From: Hyphomicrobiales bacterium
GTDB lineage: Bacteria > Pseudomonadota > Alphaproteobacteria > Rhizobiales > Beijerinckiaceae
DNA: 64,000 bases
Assembly: GCA_947447895.1 (NCBI GenBank)
Contig: CANFLM010000001.1
Coordinates: 1-64,000 of the forward strand
Direction: 5' to 3'
Shown here: positions 8,577 through 18,283 of the stretch, piece by piece
Position numbering within the stretch: position 1 is the first letter of the stretch
Layout of the letters: every line of letters begins with the position of its first letter
Made by a program: the position numbers and the translations under genes
Notes under the pieces: generated by a model
What the model saw: the letters and a program-made list of their open reading frames with translations, nothing else
What the model was told of the DNA's origin: nothing
Databases searched by the model: none

Positions 8577-10337
8577 ATGAGCAAGGAAATGACCGGCGCT
8601 GAAATGGTGATCCAGGCCCTGCAGGACCAGGGGGTCGACCGGATTTTCGGCTATCCGGGCGGTGCGGTGCTTCCCATCTATGACGCGATTTTCCAGCAGG
8701 AGGTGGTCAATCACGTGCTGGTCCGGCATGAGCAGGCGGCAGTCCATGCGGCCGAAGGCTATGCCCGTTCCTCCGGTAAGGTCGGCTGTGTGCTGGTCAC
8801 ATCGGGTCCCGGTGCGACCAATGCCGTGACAGGCCTGACCGATGCCATGATGGATTCCATTCCGCTGGTCTGCATCACCGGCCAGGTTCCCACCCATCTG
8901 ATCGGCTCGGATGCTTTCCAGGAATGTGACACGGTCGGCATCACCCGCCATTGCACCAAACACAACTATCTGGTCCGTTCGATCGAGGATCTGCCGCGTA
9001 TTCTGCACGAGGCGTTTTTCGTGGCCTCCAATGGCCGTCCCGGCCCGGTGGTGATCGACATTCCCAAGGATGTGCAGTTTGCCAAAGGCAAATATGCCCG
9101 CCCGCTAGACAACCAGCACAAGACCTATCGTCCGCGTGTCAATGGCGATCAGGACAAGATCGCGGCTGCGGTGGAATTGATGGGCAAGGCCAAGCGTCCG
9201 GTGTTCTACACCGGCGGCGGCGTGATCAATGCCGGTCCGGAAGCCTCGAGCCTGCTGCGCGAACTGGTGCAGTTGACCGGCTATCCCATCACCTCGACCC
9301 TGATGGGTCTGGGTGCCTATCCGGCTGCCGACGACCAGTGGCTCGGCATGTTGGGCATGCACGGCACCTATGAGGCCAATCTGGCCATGCATGATTGCGA
9401 TGTGATGATCTGCATCGGCGCGCGGTTCGATGACCGCATCACCGGACGGCTCGACGCGTTTTCACCCCGTTCCAAAAAGATCCACGTCGACATTGATCCG
9501 TCGTCCATCAATAAAAACGTCAAGGCCGATATCGGCATCATCGGCGATTGCCGTTCTGTGCTGGCCGACATGCTCACAGCATGGAAAAAGGCCAATCCGA
9601 CGGTTGACCGCAAGGCCCTCGCTACCTGGTGGGACAAGATCGGTGAATGGCGCCAGCGTCAGTGTCTGGCCTATAACCAGAACAAAGAGACCATCAAGCC
9701 GCAATATGCGGTCGAGCGTCTGTACGAGTTGACCAAAGGCCGCAACGTCTATGTCACCACGGAAGTCGGTCAGCACCAGATGTGGGCCGCTCAGTATTTC
9801 CGCTTTGAGGAGCCGAACCGCTGGCTGACCTCGGGTGGTTTGGGCACAATGGGCTATGGCTTTCCTGCCGCCATCGGCGTGCAGATGGCCCATCCCGACG
9901 CACTGGTGATCGATATTGCCGGTGAGGCCTCGATCCAGATGAATATCCAGGAGCTCTCGACCGCCATGCAATATCGTTTGCCGGTCAAGATTTTCATCCT
10001 GAACAACGAATATATGGGCATGGTGCGCCAGTGGCAGGAATTGCTGCATGGCTCGCGCTATTCCGAAAGCTATTCGGAATCGCTGCCCGATTTCGTCAAG
10101 CTGGCCGAAGCCTACGGGGCCAAGGGCATCCGCTGCTCCGATCCCGCCAAGCTCGACGAGGCGATCATGGAAATGATCGATAGTCCGTTGCCGGTGCTGT
10201 TCGATTGTCTGGTCGATAAAAAGGAAAACTGCTTCCCGATGATCCCGTCGGGCAAGGCCCATAACGAGATGATTCTGGCCGATGCCGCGCAGGACATCGG
10301 CTCGGTCATCGACAGCAAGGGCAAAGCTCTCGTTTAA
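8577..10337 (+). CDS. ilvB: Acetolactate synthase large (catalytic) subunit
   Basis: The enzyme condenses two pyruvates, or pyruvate and 2-ketobutyrate, as the first committed step of valine, leucine and isoleucine synthesis. The 586-residue protein shows the three ThDP-enzyme domains. The PYR domain has the catalytic Glu in RHEQAAVHAAEGYAR, the middle domain has GARFDDRITG, and the PP domain has the Mg/ThDP segment GEASIQMNIQEL. GEA in place of GDG is common in alphaproteobacterial IlvB, so I do not treat it as a defect. The regulatory subunit ilvH is not adjacent: two unrelated genes intervene. Confidence 0.97.
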   Translation: MSKEMTGAEMVIQALQDQGVDRIFGYPGGAVLPIYDAIFQQEVVNHVLVRHEQAAVHAAEGYARSSGKVGCVLVTSGPGATNAVTGLTDAMMDSIPLVCITGQVPTHLIGSDAFQECDTVGITRHCTKHNYLVRSIEDLPRILHEAFFVASNGRPGPVVIDIPKDVQFAKGKYARPLDNQHKTYRPRVNGDQDKIAAAVELMGKAKRPVFYTGGGVINAGPEASSLLRELVQLTGYPITSTLMGLGAYPAADDQWLGMLGMHGTYEANLAMHDCDVMICIGARFDDRITGRLDAFSPRSKKIHVDIDPSSINKNVKADIGIIGDCRSVLADMLTAWKKANPTVDRKALATWWDKIGEWRQRQCLAYNQNKETIKPQYAVERLYELTKGRNVYVTTEVGQHQMWAAQYFRFEEPNRWLTSGGLGTMGYGFPAAIGVQMAHPDALVIDIAGEASIQMNIQELSTAMQYRLPVKIFILNNEYMGMVRQWQELLHGSRYSESYSESLPDFVKLAEAYGAKGIRCSDPAKLDEAIMEMIDSPLPVLFDCLVDKKENCFPMIPSGKAHNEMILADAAQDIGSVIDSKGKALV

Positions 10338-10393
10338 TCGGCTCTCGTTTAACCGGCTCCCGTTCAATCGGGGCTCGTTCAATCGGCAATCAG
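10328..10393 (+). repeat. Four degenerate copies of a ~15-bp direct repeat
   Basis: The unit CTCTCGTTTAATCGG recurs four times with one to three changes, in the order TCGTTTAATCGG, TCGTTTAACCGG, CCGTTCAATCGG, TCGTTCAATCGG. The first copy contains the last codons and stop of ilvB. The array fills the gap before the racemase gene. Similar copies were not noticed elsewhere in the window. Confidence 0.75.
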
Positions 10394-10403
10394 GTGATCG
10401 GCA

Positions 10404-11114
10404 ATGAAGACAATCGGTCTTATCGGCGGGTTGAGTTGGGAATCGACAGCCACCTATTACGCGGAAATCAACCGCGGGGTGCGAGAGGTTCTCGGCGGCC
10501 TGCATTCGGCCAAACTGCTGCTGCACTCGTTCGACTTTGCCGAAATAGCGGCATTGCAGACCGAGGAAGGCTGGCCGGAGGCCGGGCGCAGGCTGGCCGA
10601 TGCCGGCCGCAAGCTCGAAGCATCGGGGGCTGATTGCCTGTTGATCTGCTCCAATCTGATGCACCGTGTTGCTCCGTCGGTTGAAGCGGCTTGCTCTGTG
10701 CCGCTGATCCATATTGCCGATGCGCTGGGCCAAGCCTTGCAGGAGGGGGGTGCCAAACGCCCTCTGCTGCTTGCCACCCGGTCGGTGATGGAGGAGCCGT
10801 TTTATCTCGATCGCTTGCGGGATGGCTTTGGCATGAACGCCTTGGTGCCCGATGCAGATGACCGGCAGGAGATCAACCGCATCATCTTTGACGAGCTGGT
10901 GCGCGGGGTCATCTCGCCGGTTTCGAAAGCTGTCTATCTTGATGCCGTACGCAAGGGGCGAGAGGCGGGTGCCGATAGCGTGGTGTTTGCCTGCACGGAA
11001 ATCGGACTTTTGCTGGCGCCCGACGATATCGACTGCCCGAGTTTCGATACGGCCAAGCTGCATGCACAGGCTGCTGTTGCGTTTGCGTTGAACACGAACC
11101 CCGCTCAAAGGTGA
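10404..11114 (+). CDS. Aspartate/glutamate racemase family protein (YgeA-like)
   Basis: This is a 236-residue cofactor-independent racemase-fold protein. The N-terminal KTIGLIGGLSWESTATYY is typical of aspartate racemases. The two catalytic-site regions are ICSNLMH (near residue 80) and FACTEIGLLL (near residue 195). The second Cys is present. At the first site the usual Cys (or Thr in E. coli YgeA) aligns with Ser, with a Cys one residue earlier, so activity or substrate range may differ. It lies between ilvB and ilvH, after a small repeat array and 8 nt before a GST gene. The substrate is not predictable. Confidence 0.85.
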   Translation: MKTIGLIGGLSWESTATYYAEINRGVREVLGGLHSAKLLLHSFDFAEIAALQTEEGWPEAGRRLADAGRKLEASGADCLLICSNLMHRVAPSVEAACSVPLIHIADALGQALQEGGAKRPLLLATRSVMEEPFYLDRLRDGFGMNALVPDADDRQEINRIIFDELVRGVISPVSKAVYLDAVRKGREAGADSVVFACTEIGLLLAPDDIDCPSFDTAKLHAQAAVAFALNTNPAQR

Positions 11115-11121
11115 TTGCATC

Positions 11122-11811
11122 ATGAAGCTTGTCATTGCCAATAAAGCCTATTCGTCCTGGTCTTTGCGTCCATGGATTTTGATGAAAGCCCTCGACATTC
11201 CGTTCGTCGAGGATGTGATCCCGCTCGATACCCCCGAATTTCGCCCGCGCGTCGATGCCTACGGGGCGGGATCAACCGTGCCGATCCTGGTGGACGGCGA
11301 TGTGGTGGTCTGGGAATCGCTGGCGATCATGGATGAATTGGCCGAGCGTTTCCCCGACAAGGCCGTCTGGCCGAAAGACCGCAAGGCGCGCGCGCTGGCC
11401 CGTGCCATGTCGGGAGAGATGCATGCCGGTTTTCGCGGTCTGCGTCAGGCCTGCCCGATGAATGTGCGCAAGCAACACCCGGCCAAGGACCGTGGTGAGG
11501 CGGTGGTCAAGGATGTCGCGCGGATCGTAACCCTGTGGAAGCGTGCCCTTGACGGCTTCGGCAAGCCCTCGGGGCAGGGGCCGTTCCTGTTTGGCGCTTT
11601 TGGCGCGGCCGATGCGATGTTCGCGCCGGTCGTGACGCGGTTGAATACCTTTTCCATCCCCGTCGATGCCCAAATCCGCGCCTATATGGATGCGGTGTTG
11701 GGTACGCCCGCCTTCCGCCAATGGCAAAAGGAGGCCATGGCCGAGGCTTGGGTGGTGGCCCATGACGAGGCGGACGAGCCGGTGATCGGCGCGTTCCCGA
11801 TGCCCTCCTGA
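11122..11811 (+). CDS. Glutathione S-transferase family protein
   Basis: This 229-residue protein starts with a thioredoxin-like GST domain (MKLVIANKAYSSWSLRPW). The serine/tyrosine region in YSSWSLRPW is where the catalytic residue of zeta/beta-type GSTs lies. GSTVPILVDGDVVVWESLAI, the glutathione gamma-Glu site with the cis-Pro and E-S pair, follows. The C-terminal helical domain spans about 85-210. It is 7 nt after the racemase gene and 38 nt before ilvH, so all three are probably cotranscribed with ilvB. The electrophilic substrate is unknown. Confidence 0.88.
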   Translation: MKLVIANKAYSSWSLRPWILMKALDIPFVEDVIPLDTPEFRPRVDAYGAGSTVPILVDGDVVVWESLAIMDELAERFPDKAVWPKDRKARALARAMSGEMHAGFRGLRQACPMNVRKQHPAKDRGEAVVKDVARIVTLWKRALDGFGKPSGQGPFLFGAFGAADAMFAPVVTRLNTFSIPVDAQIRAYMDAVLGTPAFRQWQKEAMAEAWVVAHDEADEPVIGAFPMPS

Positions 11812-11849
11812 TCCCCGAGACCTGAATTTTCCGTATTGATGTCTGCTGT

Positions 11850-12398
11850 ATGAAAGAAAAATCCATGAAATCGCATTATTCTGATCCGCCCAAACATCAG
11901 ACCGTTCGCCGCCATACTCTGTCGGTTCTGGTCGACAACGAACCCGGCGTTCTAGCCCGCATTGCAGGGCTGTTTTCGGGGCGCGGATACAATATCGAAA
12001 GCCTGACCGTATCGGAGACCGAGCATCAAAAGCACGTCTCGCGGATCACCGTGGTCACGACAGGGTCAGCACAGGTGATCGAACAGATCATCCACCAGCT
12101 CGAACGGCTGGTGCCGGTGCATCGGGTGATCGATCTGACCAGCCATGGCGAATCGGTCGAGCGTGAAGTGGCTCTGGTCAAAGTGGTCGGCAAAGGTGAA
12201 AGCCGCGTCGAAGCCCTGCGTCTGGCCAGTGCTTTTGGTGCCAAAACCCTTGATGCGACACTCACCTCGTTCATTTTCGAACTGACCGGAACCTCGGAGG
12301 AGATCGACCGCTTTCTGGCCATTCTGGCCGAGATCGGTCTGGTCGAGGTCTCGCGGACCGGCGTTGCGGCGATGAGCCGGGGTGCCGAAAGCTTCTGA
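11850..12398 (+). CDS. ilvH: Acetolactate synthase small (regulatory) subunit
   Basis: This subunit activates IlvB and confers feedback inhibition by valine. The 182-residue protein begins with an ACT domain (TLSVLVDNEPGVLARIAGLF, then GRGYNIESLTV) and has the C-terminal ALS_ss region with ELTGTSEEIDRFLAIL. Two ATGs are possible, at 11850 and 11865. Neither has a strong ribosome site and the choice does not affect the ACT domain. It is normally directly after ilvB; here racemase and GST genes intervene. Confidence 0.95.
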   Translation: MKEKSMKSHYSDPPKHQTVRRHTLSVLVDNEPGVLARIAGLFSGRGYNIESLTVSETEHQKHVSRITVVTTGSAQVIEQIIHQLERLVPVHRVIDLTSHGESVEREVALVKVVGKGESRVEALRLASAFGAKTLDATLTSFIFELTGTSEEIDRFLAILAEIGLVEVSRTGVAAMSRGAESF

Positions 12399-12772
12399 CC
12401 GGTTGCTGGGAGGCTGTGATGATCTATGATGTCTCTGCCTTGTAGATCATCGAGCGTCTGGTTCGCGCTGTGCCATGCGCATCTGTGTCGCCAAATGGGG
12501 CTATCCAGCCGCTGTCACGCCGGGCTTTTGTCGTGCCGGTGGCGTCGCGGATCAGGAATTGGCCGGCGCAAATGCCTATGCCTGAAAGGATGCGGACCAA
12601 AGCTGTGCGAATGGTCGATCAGGCCCGTTTTATCGGGCGAGAGGGCCGGATCTTCGGCTTTGTCGAAGTGGCTCACCCGTCAGTTGTGTTGGTTGTGCGT
12701 TCAATTCTGGTGGTCCTGCTGGCCCTGCCGCAAGCCCATGCCTGATCAATTCGGAACGGAAAGAACACGGTG
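12399..12772. other. 374-bp stretch without a supportable gene
   Basis: Open frames exist on the plus strand (for example 12470-12745) but their products resemble no family I recognise, lack ribosome sites and give contradictory readings in overlapping frames. GC content stays coding-like, so a decayed gene is possible. I see no terminator or repeat. Confidence 0.5.
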
Positions 12773-13375
12773 ATGAACCCCGATCTGCTGTTGGCTCTGA
12801 TAGGTTTTGCTTTCGTCTCCTCGATCACGCCCGGGCCGAATAACATGATGCTGCTGGCCTCGGGCGTCAATTTCGGGATGCGGTCGACCATGCCGCACAT
12901 GATGGGGGTGTGTCTGGGGTTCACCCTGATGCTGGTGATTGTCGGCCTCGGGCTTGGTGCGGCCATGCTGGCGGTGCCTCTGCTTCATACAGCCCTCAAA
13001 ATCGGGTCGGGCGGTTATCTGCTGTGGCTGGCATGGTCTTTGGCCTGTAGTGGCAGTCTCGGAGGCTCTCAGGCTGGTGCAAGGCCGATGCGCTTTATTG
13101 AGGCAGCTCTGTTCCAGTGGATCAACCCCAAAGCCTGGGTGATGGCCGTCACGGCCATGGCGGTCTACACACTGCCGGAGGCCATGGTGACCAGTGTTTT
13201 GCTGGTCAGCGGGCTGTTCGGGGCGATTAACCTGCCTTGTATTGCCGTCTGGGTGGGTTTCGGTGTCGGTTTGCGCGGTTTTCTCGAGGATCCGTTCAGA
13301 TTGCGTGTGTTCAATATCATCATGGCTGTGCTGCTGCTGCTCTCTACAATGCCGCTGCTGCTCGATGTAATATGA
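12773..13375 (+). CDS. LysE/RhtB family amino-acid exporter
   Basis: This 200-residue integral membrane protein has about six predicted helices. The family signature SSITPGPNNMMLLASG near residues 16-31 is clear, and QWINPKAWVMAVTAM in the middle matches the conserved NPKAW of LysE/RhtB transporters. An in-frame GTG lies directly before the ATG. I chose the ATG, which follows a GGAACGGAAAG site. It sits between the ilv genes, so export of an amino acid is a reasonable guess, but the substrate cannot be read. Confidence 0.9.
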   Translation: MNPDLLLALIGFAFVSSITPGPNNMMLLASGVNFGMRSTMPHMMGVCLGFTLMLVIVGLGLGAAMLAVPLLHTALKIGSGGYLLWLAWSLACSGSLGGSQAGARPMRFIEAALFQWINPKAWVMAVTAMAVYTLPEAMVTSVLLVSGLFGAINLPCIAVWVGFGVGLRGFLEDPFRLRVFNIIMAVLLLLSTMPLLLDVI

Positions 13376-13455
13376 TGCTGTTTCTAGGCACAAATGCGCT
13401 TTAGGGCTTGATTCTCGGACGCGTGCCGCTTAATCGCTCAAGCACCTATTTATAA

Positions 13456-14499
<1,044 letters not shown>

Positions 14500-14538
14500 T
14501 CCTGTCCTGCGGTTGCAGGTTCGGACACAGCCAAACGG

Positions 14539-14564
14539 GGCCCCGCGCAAGCGGGGCCTTTTTT
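14539..14564 (+). terminator. Rho-independent terminator after ilvC
   Basis: GGCCCCGC (14539-14546) pairs perfectly with GCGGGGCC (14551-14558) around a GCAA tetraloop and is followed by six T residues. Confidence 0.95.
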
Positions 14565-14652
14565 GTGTTCGGGCCGGATCATTTTAAGGGATAGGATTTC
14601 GGCGCCTGTTCTCTTATAAAAAGTAAATCCGTTATGACCCACGATCGTGATC

Positions 14653-15495
14653 ATGCTGCCCGACATCGCCATCTCGCTTGAACAGATCGACATCATCTAC
14701 CGCGCCAGGGCTCAAGCGGTGGGTGGTGCGCGTGACAGCGGACCAGCGCGTGCGGGCGATTACCATGCGGTCAGTCAGGCGACATTGGCGGTTCATGAGG
14801 GCGAATTCGTTTCGATTGTCGGGCCGACAGGCTGCGGCAAATCGACGCTGCTGAATGCGGCCGCAGGCTTGTTGCAACCGGCCAATGGCGATGTGTCGAT
14901 CTTTGGCAAGCCGCTGGAAGGCCTGAATGCGCAAGCGGGCTATCTTTTCCAGCAGGATGCCCTGATGCCATGGAAAACCGCTTTGGAAAATGTCGCCATC
15001 GGGCTGGAAGTGGCGGGCATTGATACGGCCACCGCCCGAGAGAAGGCCGAGCATTGGCTGGCGCAGGTCGGCCTCAAGGGCTTCGGGGCGCGCTATCCGC
15101 ACCAACTGTCGGGCGGGCAGCGCAAGCGGGTCGGTCTGGCGCAGGTGTTGATCCGCAATCCTGCGATTTTGCTGATGGATGAACCGTTCGGGCCGCTTGA
15201 TGCCCAGACGCGCCAGATCATGGGCAATCTCTTGCTCTCGCTCTGGGCGCAGGAGCGCAAGGCGGTGCTGTTTGTCACCCATGATCTGGAGGAGGCGATT
15301 GCCCTGTCCGACCGGGTGGTGATCATGTCGTCCGGTCCCGGGGCCACCATCATCGGTGATTACACCATCGATCTCGCCCGCCCGCGCGACGCCATGGATG
15401 TTCGGCTGGACCCGGGCTTCCACGCCATCCACAAGGCGATCTGGGACCAGTTGCGCGGCGAAGTCATGAAAGCCTATCAGGAGGTGGAGGCATGA
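14653..15495 (+). CDS. ABC transporter ATP-binding protein (SsuB/TauB/ThiZ-type)
   Basis: This ATPase energises the importer encoded by the next two genes. The 280-residue protein has Walker A GPTGCGKST, Q-loop LFQQDALMPWKT, signature LSGGQRKRV, Walker B ILLMDEPFGPLD and the H-loop VTHD. DALMPWKTALENV is typical of the nitrate/sulfonate/taurine/pyrimidine-precursor family. A GTG two codons earlier is an alternative start; neither has a clear ribosome site. Its stop overlaps the permease start by 4 nt. Confidence 0.92.
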   Translation: MLPDIAISLEQIDIIYRARAQAVGGARDSGPARAGDYHAVSQATLAVHEGEFVSIVGPTGCGKSTLLNAAAGLLQPANGDVSIFGKPLEGLNAQAGYLFQQDALMPWKTALENVAIGLEVAGIDTATAREKAEHWLAQVGLKGFGARYPHQLSGGQRKRVGLAQVLIRNPAILLMDEPFGPLDAQTRQIMGNLLLSLWAQERKAVLFVTHDLEEAIALSDRVVIMSSGPGATIIGDYTIDLARPRDAMDVRLDPGFHAIHKAIWDQLRGEVMKAYQEVEA

Positions 15496-16286
15496 GCGTG
15501 TCAAAACACACTCTGCTGGCTTTGCAAATTCTGGTGGCCGTTGTCGCGCTCGGCATCTGGCATATCGGCTCGTCGGTTCCGATTTTCGGTGTCTATTTCC
15601 TGCCCAAATTTTTCTTCTCGACCCCTTGGGATGTGGCCGCGCGGATTGTGAAACTGTTTTCCGGCACCCTGATCTGGAAGCATCTGGGCATTACGCTGAC
15701 CGAAACGCTGCTGGCCTTCGTGATCGGGGCAGGGGGCGGCGTGCTTGTCGGCTTCTGGTTTGCCCGCCGACCGCTGGTCAATGCGGTGTTTGACCCTTAC
15801 GTCAAAATGGCCAATGCCCTGCCACGTGTGGTGCTGGCGCCGATCTTTATGCTGTGGCTGGGTCTCGGCATCTGGTCGAAAGTGGCTCTGGGTGTGACGC
15901 TGGTATTTTTCATCGTGTTTTTCAACGTCTATCAGGGCGTCAAAGAGGTTTCGCAGGCTGTTCTGTCCAATGCGCGCATGCTGGGCATGACCGAAAAACA
16001 GCTATTTCGCCATGTCTATTGGCCCTCGGCACTGTCCTGGATGTTCTCCTCGCTGCATACCTCGGTCGGTTTTGCGCTGGTCGGAGCGGTGGTGGGAGAA
16101 TATCTCGGTTCAGCGGCGGGTCTCGGTTATATGATCCACGAGGCCGAAGGCGTGTTCGACACAACCGGTGTGTTTGCCGGGATGGTGATCCTCGCGGCCT
16201 TTGTGCTGCTGGTCGATGCCATCGTCACCGCCATCGAACACCGGTTGCTGGTCTGGCGTCCCGATGCCGCGGGACGCAACGCCTAA
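15492..16286 (+). CDS. ABC transporter permease (SsuC/TauC/ThiX-type)
   Basis: This 264-residue inner-membrane protein has about six helices and the binding-protein-dependent transport fold. The coupling region includes GMTEKQLFRHVYWPSALSWM, the EAA-like loop that docks on the ATPase. Its ATG overlaps the stop of the ATPase gene, and the binding protein starts 28 nt downstream, giving a complete three-component importer. Confidence 0.92.
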   Translation: MSVSKHTLLALQILVAVVALGIWHIGSSVPIFGVYFLPKFFFSTPWDVAARIVKLFSGTLIWKHLGITLTETLLAFVIGAGGGVLVGFWFARRPLVNAVFDPYVKMANALPRVVLAPIFMLWLGLGIWSKVALGVTLVFFIVFFNVYQGVKEVSQAVLSNARMLGMTEKQLFRHVYWPSALSWMFSSLHTSVGFALVGAVVGEYLGSAAGLGYMIHEAEGVFDTTGVFAGMVILAAFVLLVDAIVTAIEHRLLVWRPDAAGRNA

Positions 16287-16314
16287 TATCCATAAAATAA
16301 CGGGAGGAAATACC

Positions 16315-17364
16315 ATGGGCATGTTCAATAAAAGATGGATCCTGGCTGCGGGCTTGCTGCTGTCTGTTGCGGGACCCCTGGCATCGGCGAATGCACAGAC
16401 GCTCGACAAATCCACGATCGAGAAACCCAAGCTGACCATCGGTGTCGGTGGCAAGGCCTTGCTCTATTATCTGCCGCTGACGATTGCCGAGCGCAAAGGC
16501 TATTTCAAGGAAGCCGGTCTGGATGTCGAGATCAATGATTTCGCGGGCGGTGCAAAATCCTTGCAGGCCCTGGTCGGCGGTTCCATCGACATGGTGACGG
16601 GGGCTTACGAACACACGATCAGGATGCAGGCCAAGGGGCAGGATATCCGCTCGGTGCTGGAACTGGGCCGTTTTCCGGGGATCGCCATCGGGATAGGCAA
16701 GGCCAAAGCCGCGTCCTACAAGGGGCCGGCTGATCTCAAGGGGATGAAGATCGGCGTGACGGCACCCGGCTCCTCCACCAATATGATGGTCAATTTCGTG
16801 TTGGCCCAGGCCGGTCTGACACCGCAGGATGTCTCGTTCATCGGGGTCGGCAGTGCGGCTTCGGCAGTGGCGGCGATCCGCAATGGCCAGATCGATGCGA
16901 TCTCGCATCTCGAGCCGGTGCTGTCGATGCTGGAAAAGGACGGCGATATCAAGGTGGTGGTCGACACCCGCACCGAGGAAGGCACCCGCGCTCTGTTCGG
17001 CGGTTCCAACCCTGCGGCCGTGCTCTATATCAAGAAAGACTTTATCGACAAAAACCCCAACACCGTTCAGGCGGCCACCAATGCACTCTACAAGGCGCTG
17101 GCCTGGATCGCCCAGGCCACTCCAGAGGAGATTGCCGCCACCGTGCCCGAGGAATTCACCCTCGGTGACAAGGCGCTTTATGTGCTGGCCGTCAAGAATT
17201 CCAAGCCGACCTATTCGCAAACCGGCATTATCGCAGCAGCAGGCATGAAAAGCGCCAATGACATGCTGGTGAAATATGACGAAGAACTGAGGGGCAGCAA
17301 TGTCGATCTCGCCAAGACCTTCGATGACCGCTTCGCCAAAATCGCCGCCCAAACGGTGAAATAA
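16315..17364 (+). CDS. ABC transporter periplasmic substrate-binding protein (NMT1/THI5-like)
   Basis: This 349-residue protein has a signal peptide (about 1-28, ending ANA). An NMT1/SsuA-like type II binding fold follows, with YYLPLTIAERKGYFKEAGLDV, GGAKSLQALVGGSIDMVTG and GMKIGVTAPGSSTNMMVNFV, each given as a short landmark here. These families bind sulfonates, nitrate or thiamine-pyrimidine precursors. The ATG at 16315 has an excellent GGGAGG site. It is 17 nt before the pyridoxal kinase gene, which points to a pyridine or pyrimidine vitamin precursor, though this is inference. Confidence 0.9.
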   Translation: MGMFNKRWILAAGLLLSVAGPLASANAQTLDKSTIEKPKLTIGVGGKALLYYLPLTIAERKGYFKEAGLDVEINDFAGGAKSLQALVGGSIDMVTGAYEHTIRMQAKGQDIRSVLELGRFPGIAIGIGKAKAASYKGPADLKGMKIGVTAPGSSTNMMVNFVLAQAGLTPQDVSFIGVGSAASAVAAIRNGQIDAISHLEPVLSMLEKDGDIKVVVDTRTEEGTRALFGGSNPAAVLYIKKDFIDKNPNTVQAATNALYKALAWIAQATPEEIAATVPEEFTLGDKALYVLAVKNSKPTYSQTGIIAAAGMKSANDMLVKYDEELRGSNVDLAKTFDDRFAKIAAQTVK

Positions 17365-17381
17365 GCATCAAGGACCGATCA

Positions 17382-18260
17382 ATGATCCCGCATCCTTTGT
17401 CGGTCCTGTCGATCCAGTCCCACGTGGTCTATGGGCATGTGGGCAATAGCGCTGCGGTGTTTCCGCTCCAGCGCTTGGGGGCCGAGGTCTGGCCGCTGCA
17501 CACCGTGCAGTTTTCCAACCATACCGGCTATAGCGGGTTCGAGGGGCAGGTGTTCGGGGACGGTTTGATCCACGCGCTGGTCGCCGGATTGAAGGCGCGT
17601 GGCGTTTTGGGCCGCTGTGACGGCGTGTTGACGGGCTATCTGGGATCGGCAGCGATCGGTGCGGCGGTCCTTGATGCGGTGGAAGAGGTGCGTTTCCACA
17701 ATCCGCATGCTCTGTGGTGCTGCGATCCGGTGATGGGCGATGAGGGCAAGGGCCTGTTCGTCCAACCGGAACTGGTGGCCTTTTTCAAAGAACAGGCCAT
17801 GCCGCGGGCCTCCATCCTGACGCCGAATCTGTTTGAATTGTCGCTTCTGTCTGGCGAGGATTGCCGCACTCTGGCCTCGTTGCGCCGGGCTTTCGCGCTG
17901 GTGCATGACGCTGGCCCCGATTGGGTGATGCTGACCTCGCTGGAGGCTGGCAACCGGCCTGTCGGGGACGAGGCTGAGCAGGATTTCGATCTGCTGCTGT
18001 CCGCCCCTGACGGGATCCATCGGTTGCGGCTGCCACGTCTGGCTTTGGCCCCCAATGGCGCGGGTGATCTGATCGCGGCCTTGCTGCTCTATCATCGCCT
18101 CGAGAAACGATCGGCGCTGGACGCTCTGTCTCTCGCGGGATCAAGCGTGCATGCCGTGCTGACCCGAATGCTTTCGATCGGATGCGCCGAATTGCCGCTG
18201 GTGGAAATGCAGGATGAACTGGCCTTGCCTGAAATCATCTATCAGGCAGAACGGATCTGA
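17382..18260 (+). CDS. pdxY: Pyridoxal kinase
   Basis: PdxY phosphorylates pyridoxal (B6 salvage) to pyridoxal 5'-phosphate. The 292-residue protein has the family N-terminus SIQSHVVYGHVGNSAAVFPL, the HTVQFSNHTGYSG substrate loop, GYLGSA, CDPVMGDEGKG, LTPNLFELSLLSG and the ribokinase-fold anion hole near NGAGDLIAALLL. This last segment has GAGD where many PdxY proteins have G-x-GD. Its start lies 17 nt after the importer binding-protein gene, so it is probably part of the same operon. Confidence 0.93.
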   Translation: MIPHPLSVLSIQSHVVYGHVGNSAAVFPLQRLGAEVWPLHTVQFSNHTGYSGFEGQVFGDGLIHALVAGLKARGVLGRCDGVLTGYLGSAAIGAAVLDAVEEVRFHNPHALWCCDPVMGDEGKGLFVQPELVAFFKEQAMPRASILTPNLFELSLLSGEDCRTLASLRRAFALVHDAGPDWVMLTSLEAGNRPVGDEAEQDFDLLLSAPDGIHRLRLPRLALAPNGAGDLIAALLLYHRLEKRSALDALSLAGSSVHAVLTRMLSIGCAELPLVEMQDELALPEIIYQAERI

Positions 18261-18283
18261 CGGGGTGTGCGCCAACGGGCCGA

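Noticed and set aside
8577..10337. GEA in place of GDG in the IlvB cofactor motif as a defect
   Set aside because: This variant is common in alphaproteobacterial IlvB, and the rest of the protein is intact.
10328..10393. Possible CRISPR array
   Set aside because: The units are adjacent without spacers, only about 15 bp and degenerate, and there are no cas genes nearby.
9462..11141. Long minus-strand ORF opposite ilvB and the racemase gene
   Set aside because: It is antisense to well-supported genes, and its repeated residues come from the 10328-10393 repeats.
12426..12773. Plus-strand ORFs of 91-115 codons before the LysE-family gene
   Set aside because: No ribosome site, no recognisable family, and overlapping frames give conflicting readings. 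I left the region as gene-free.
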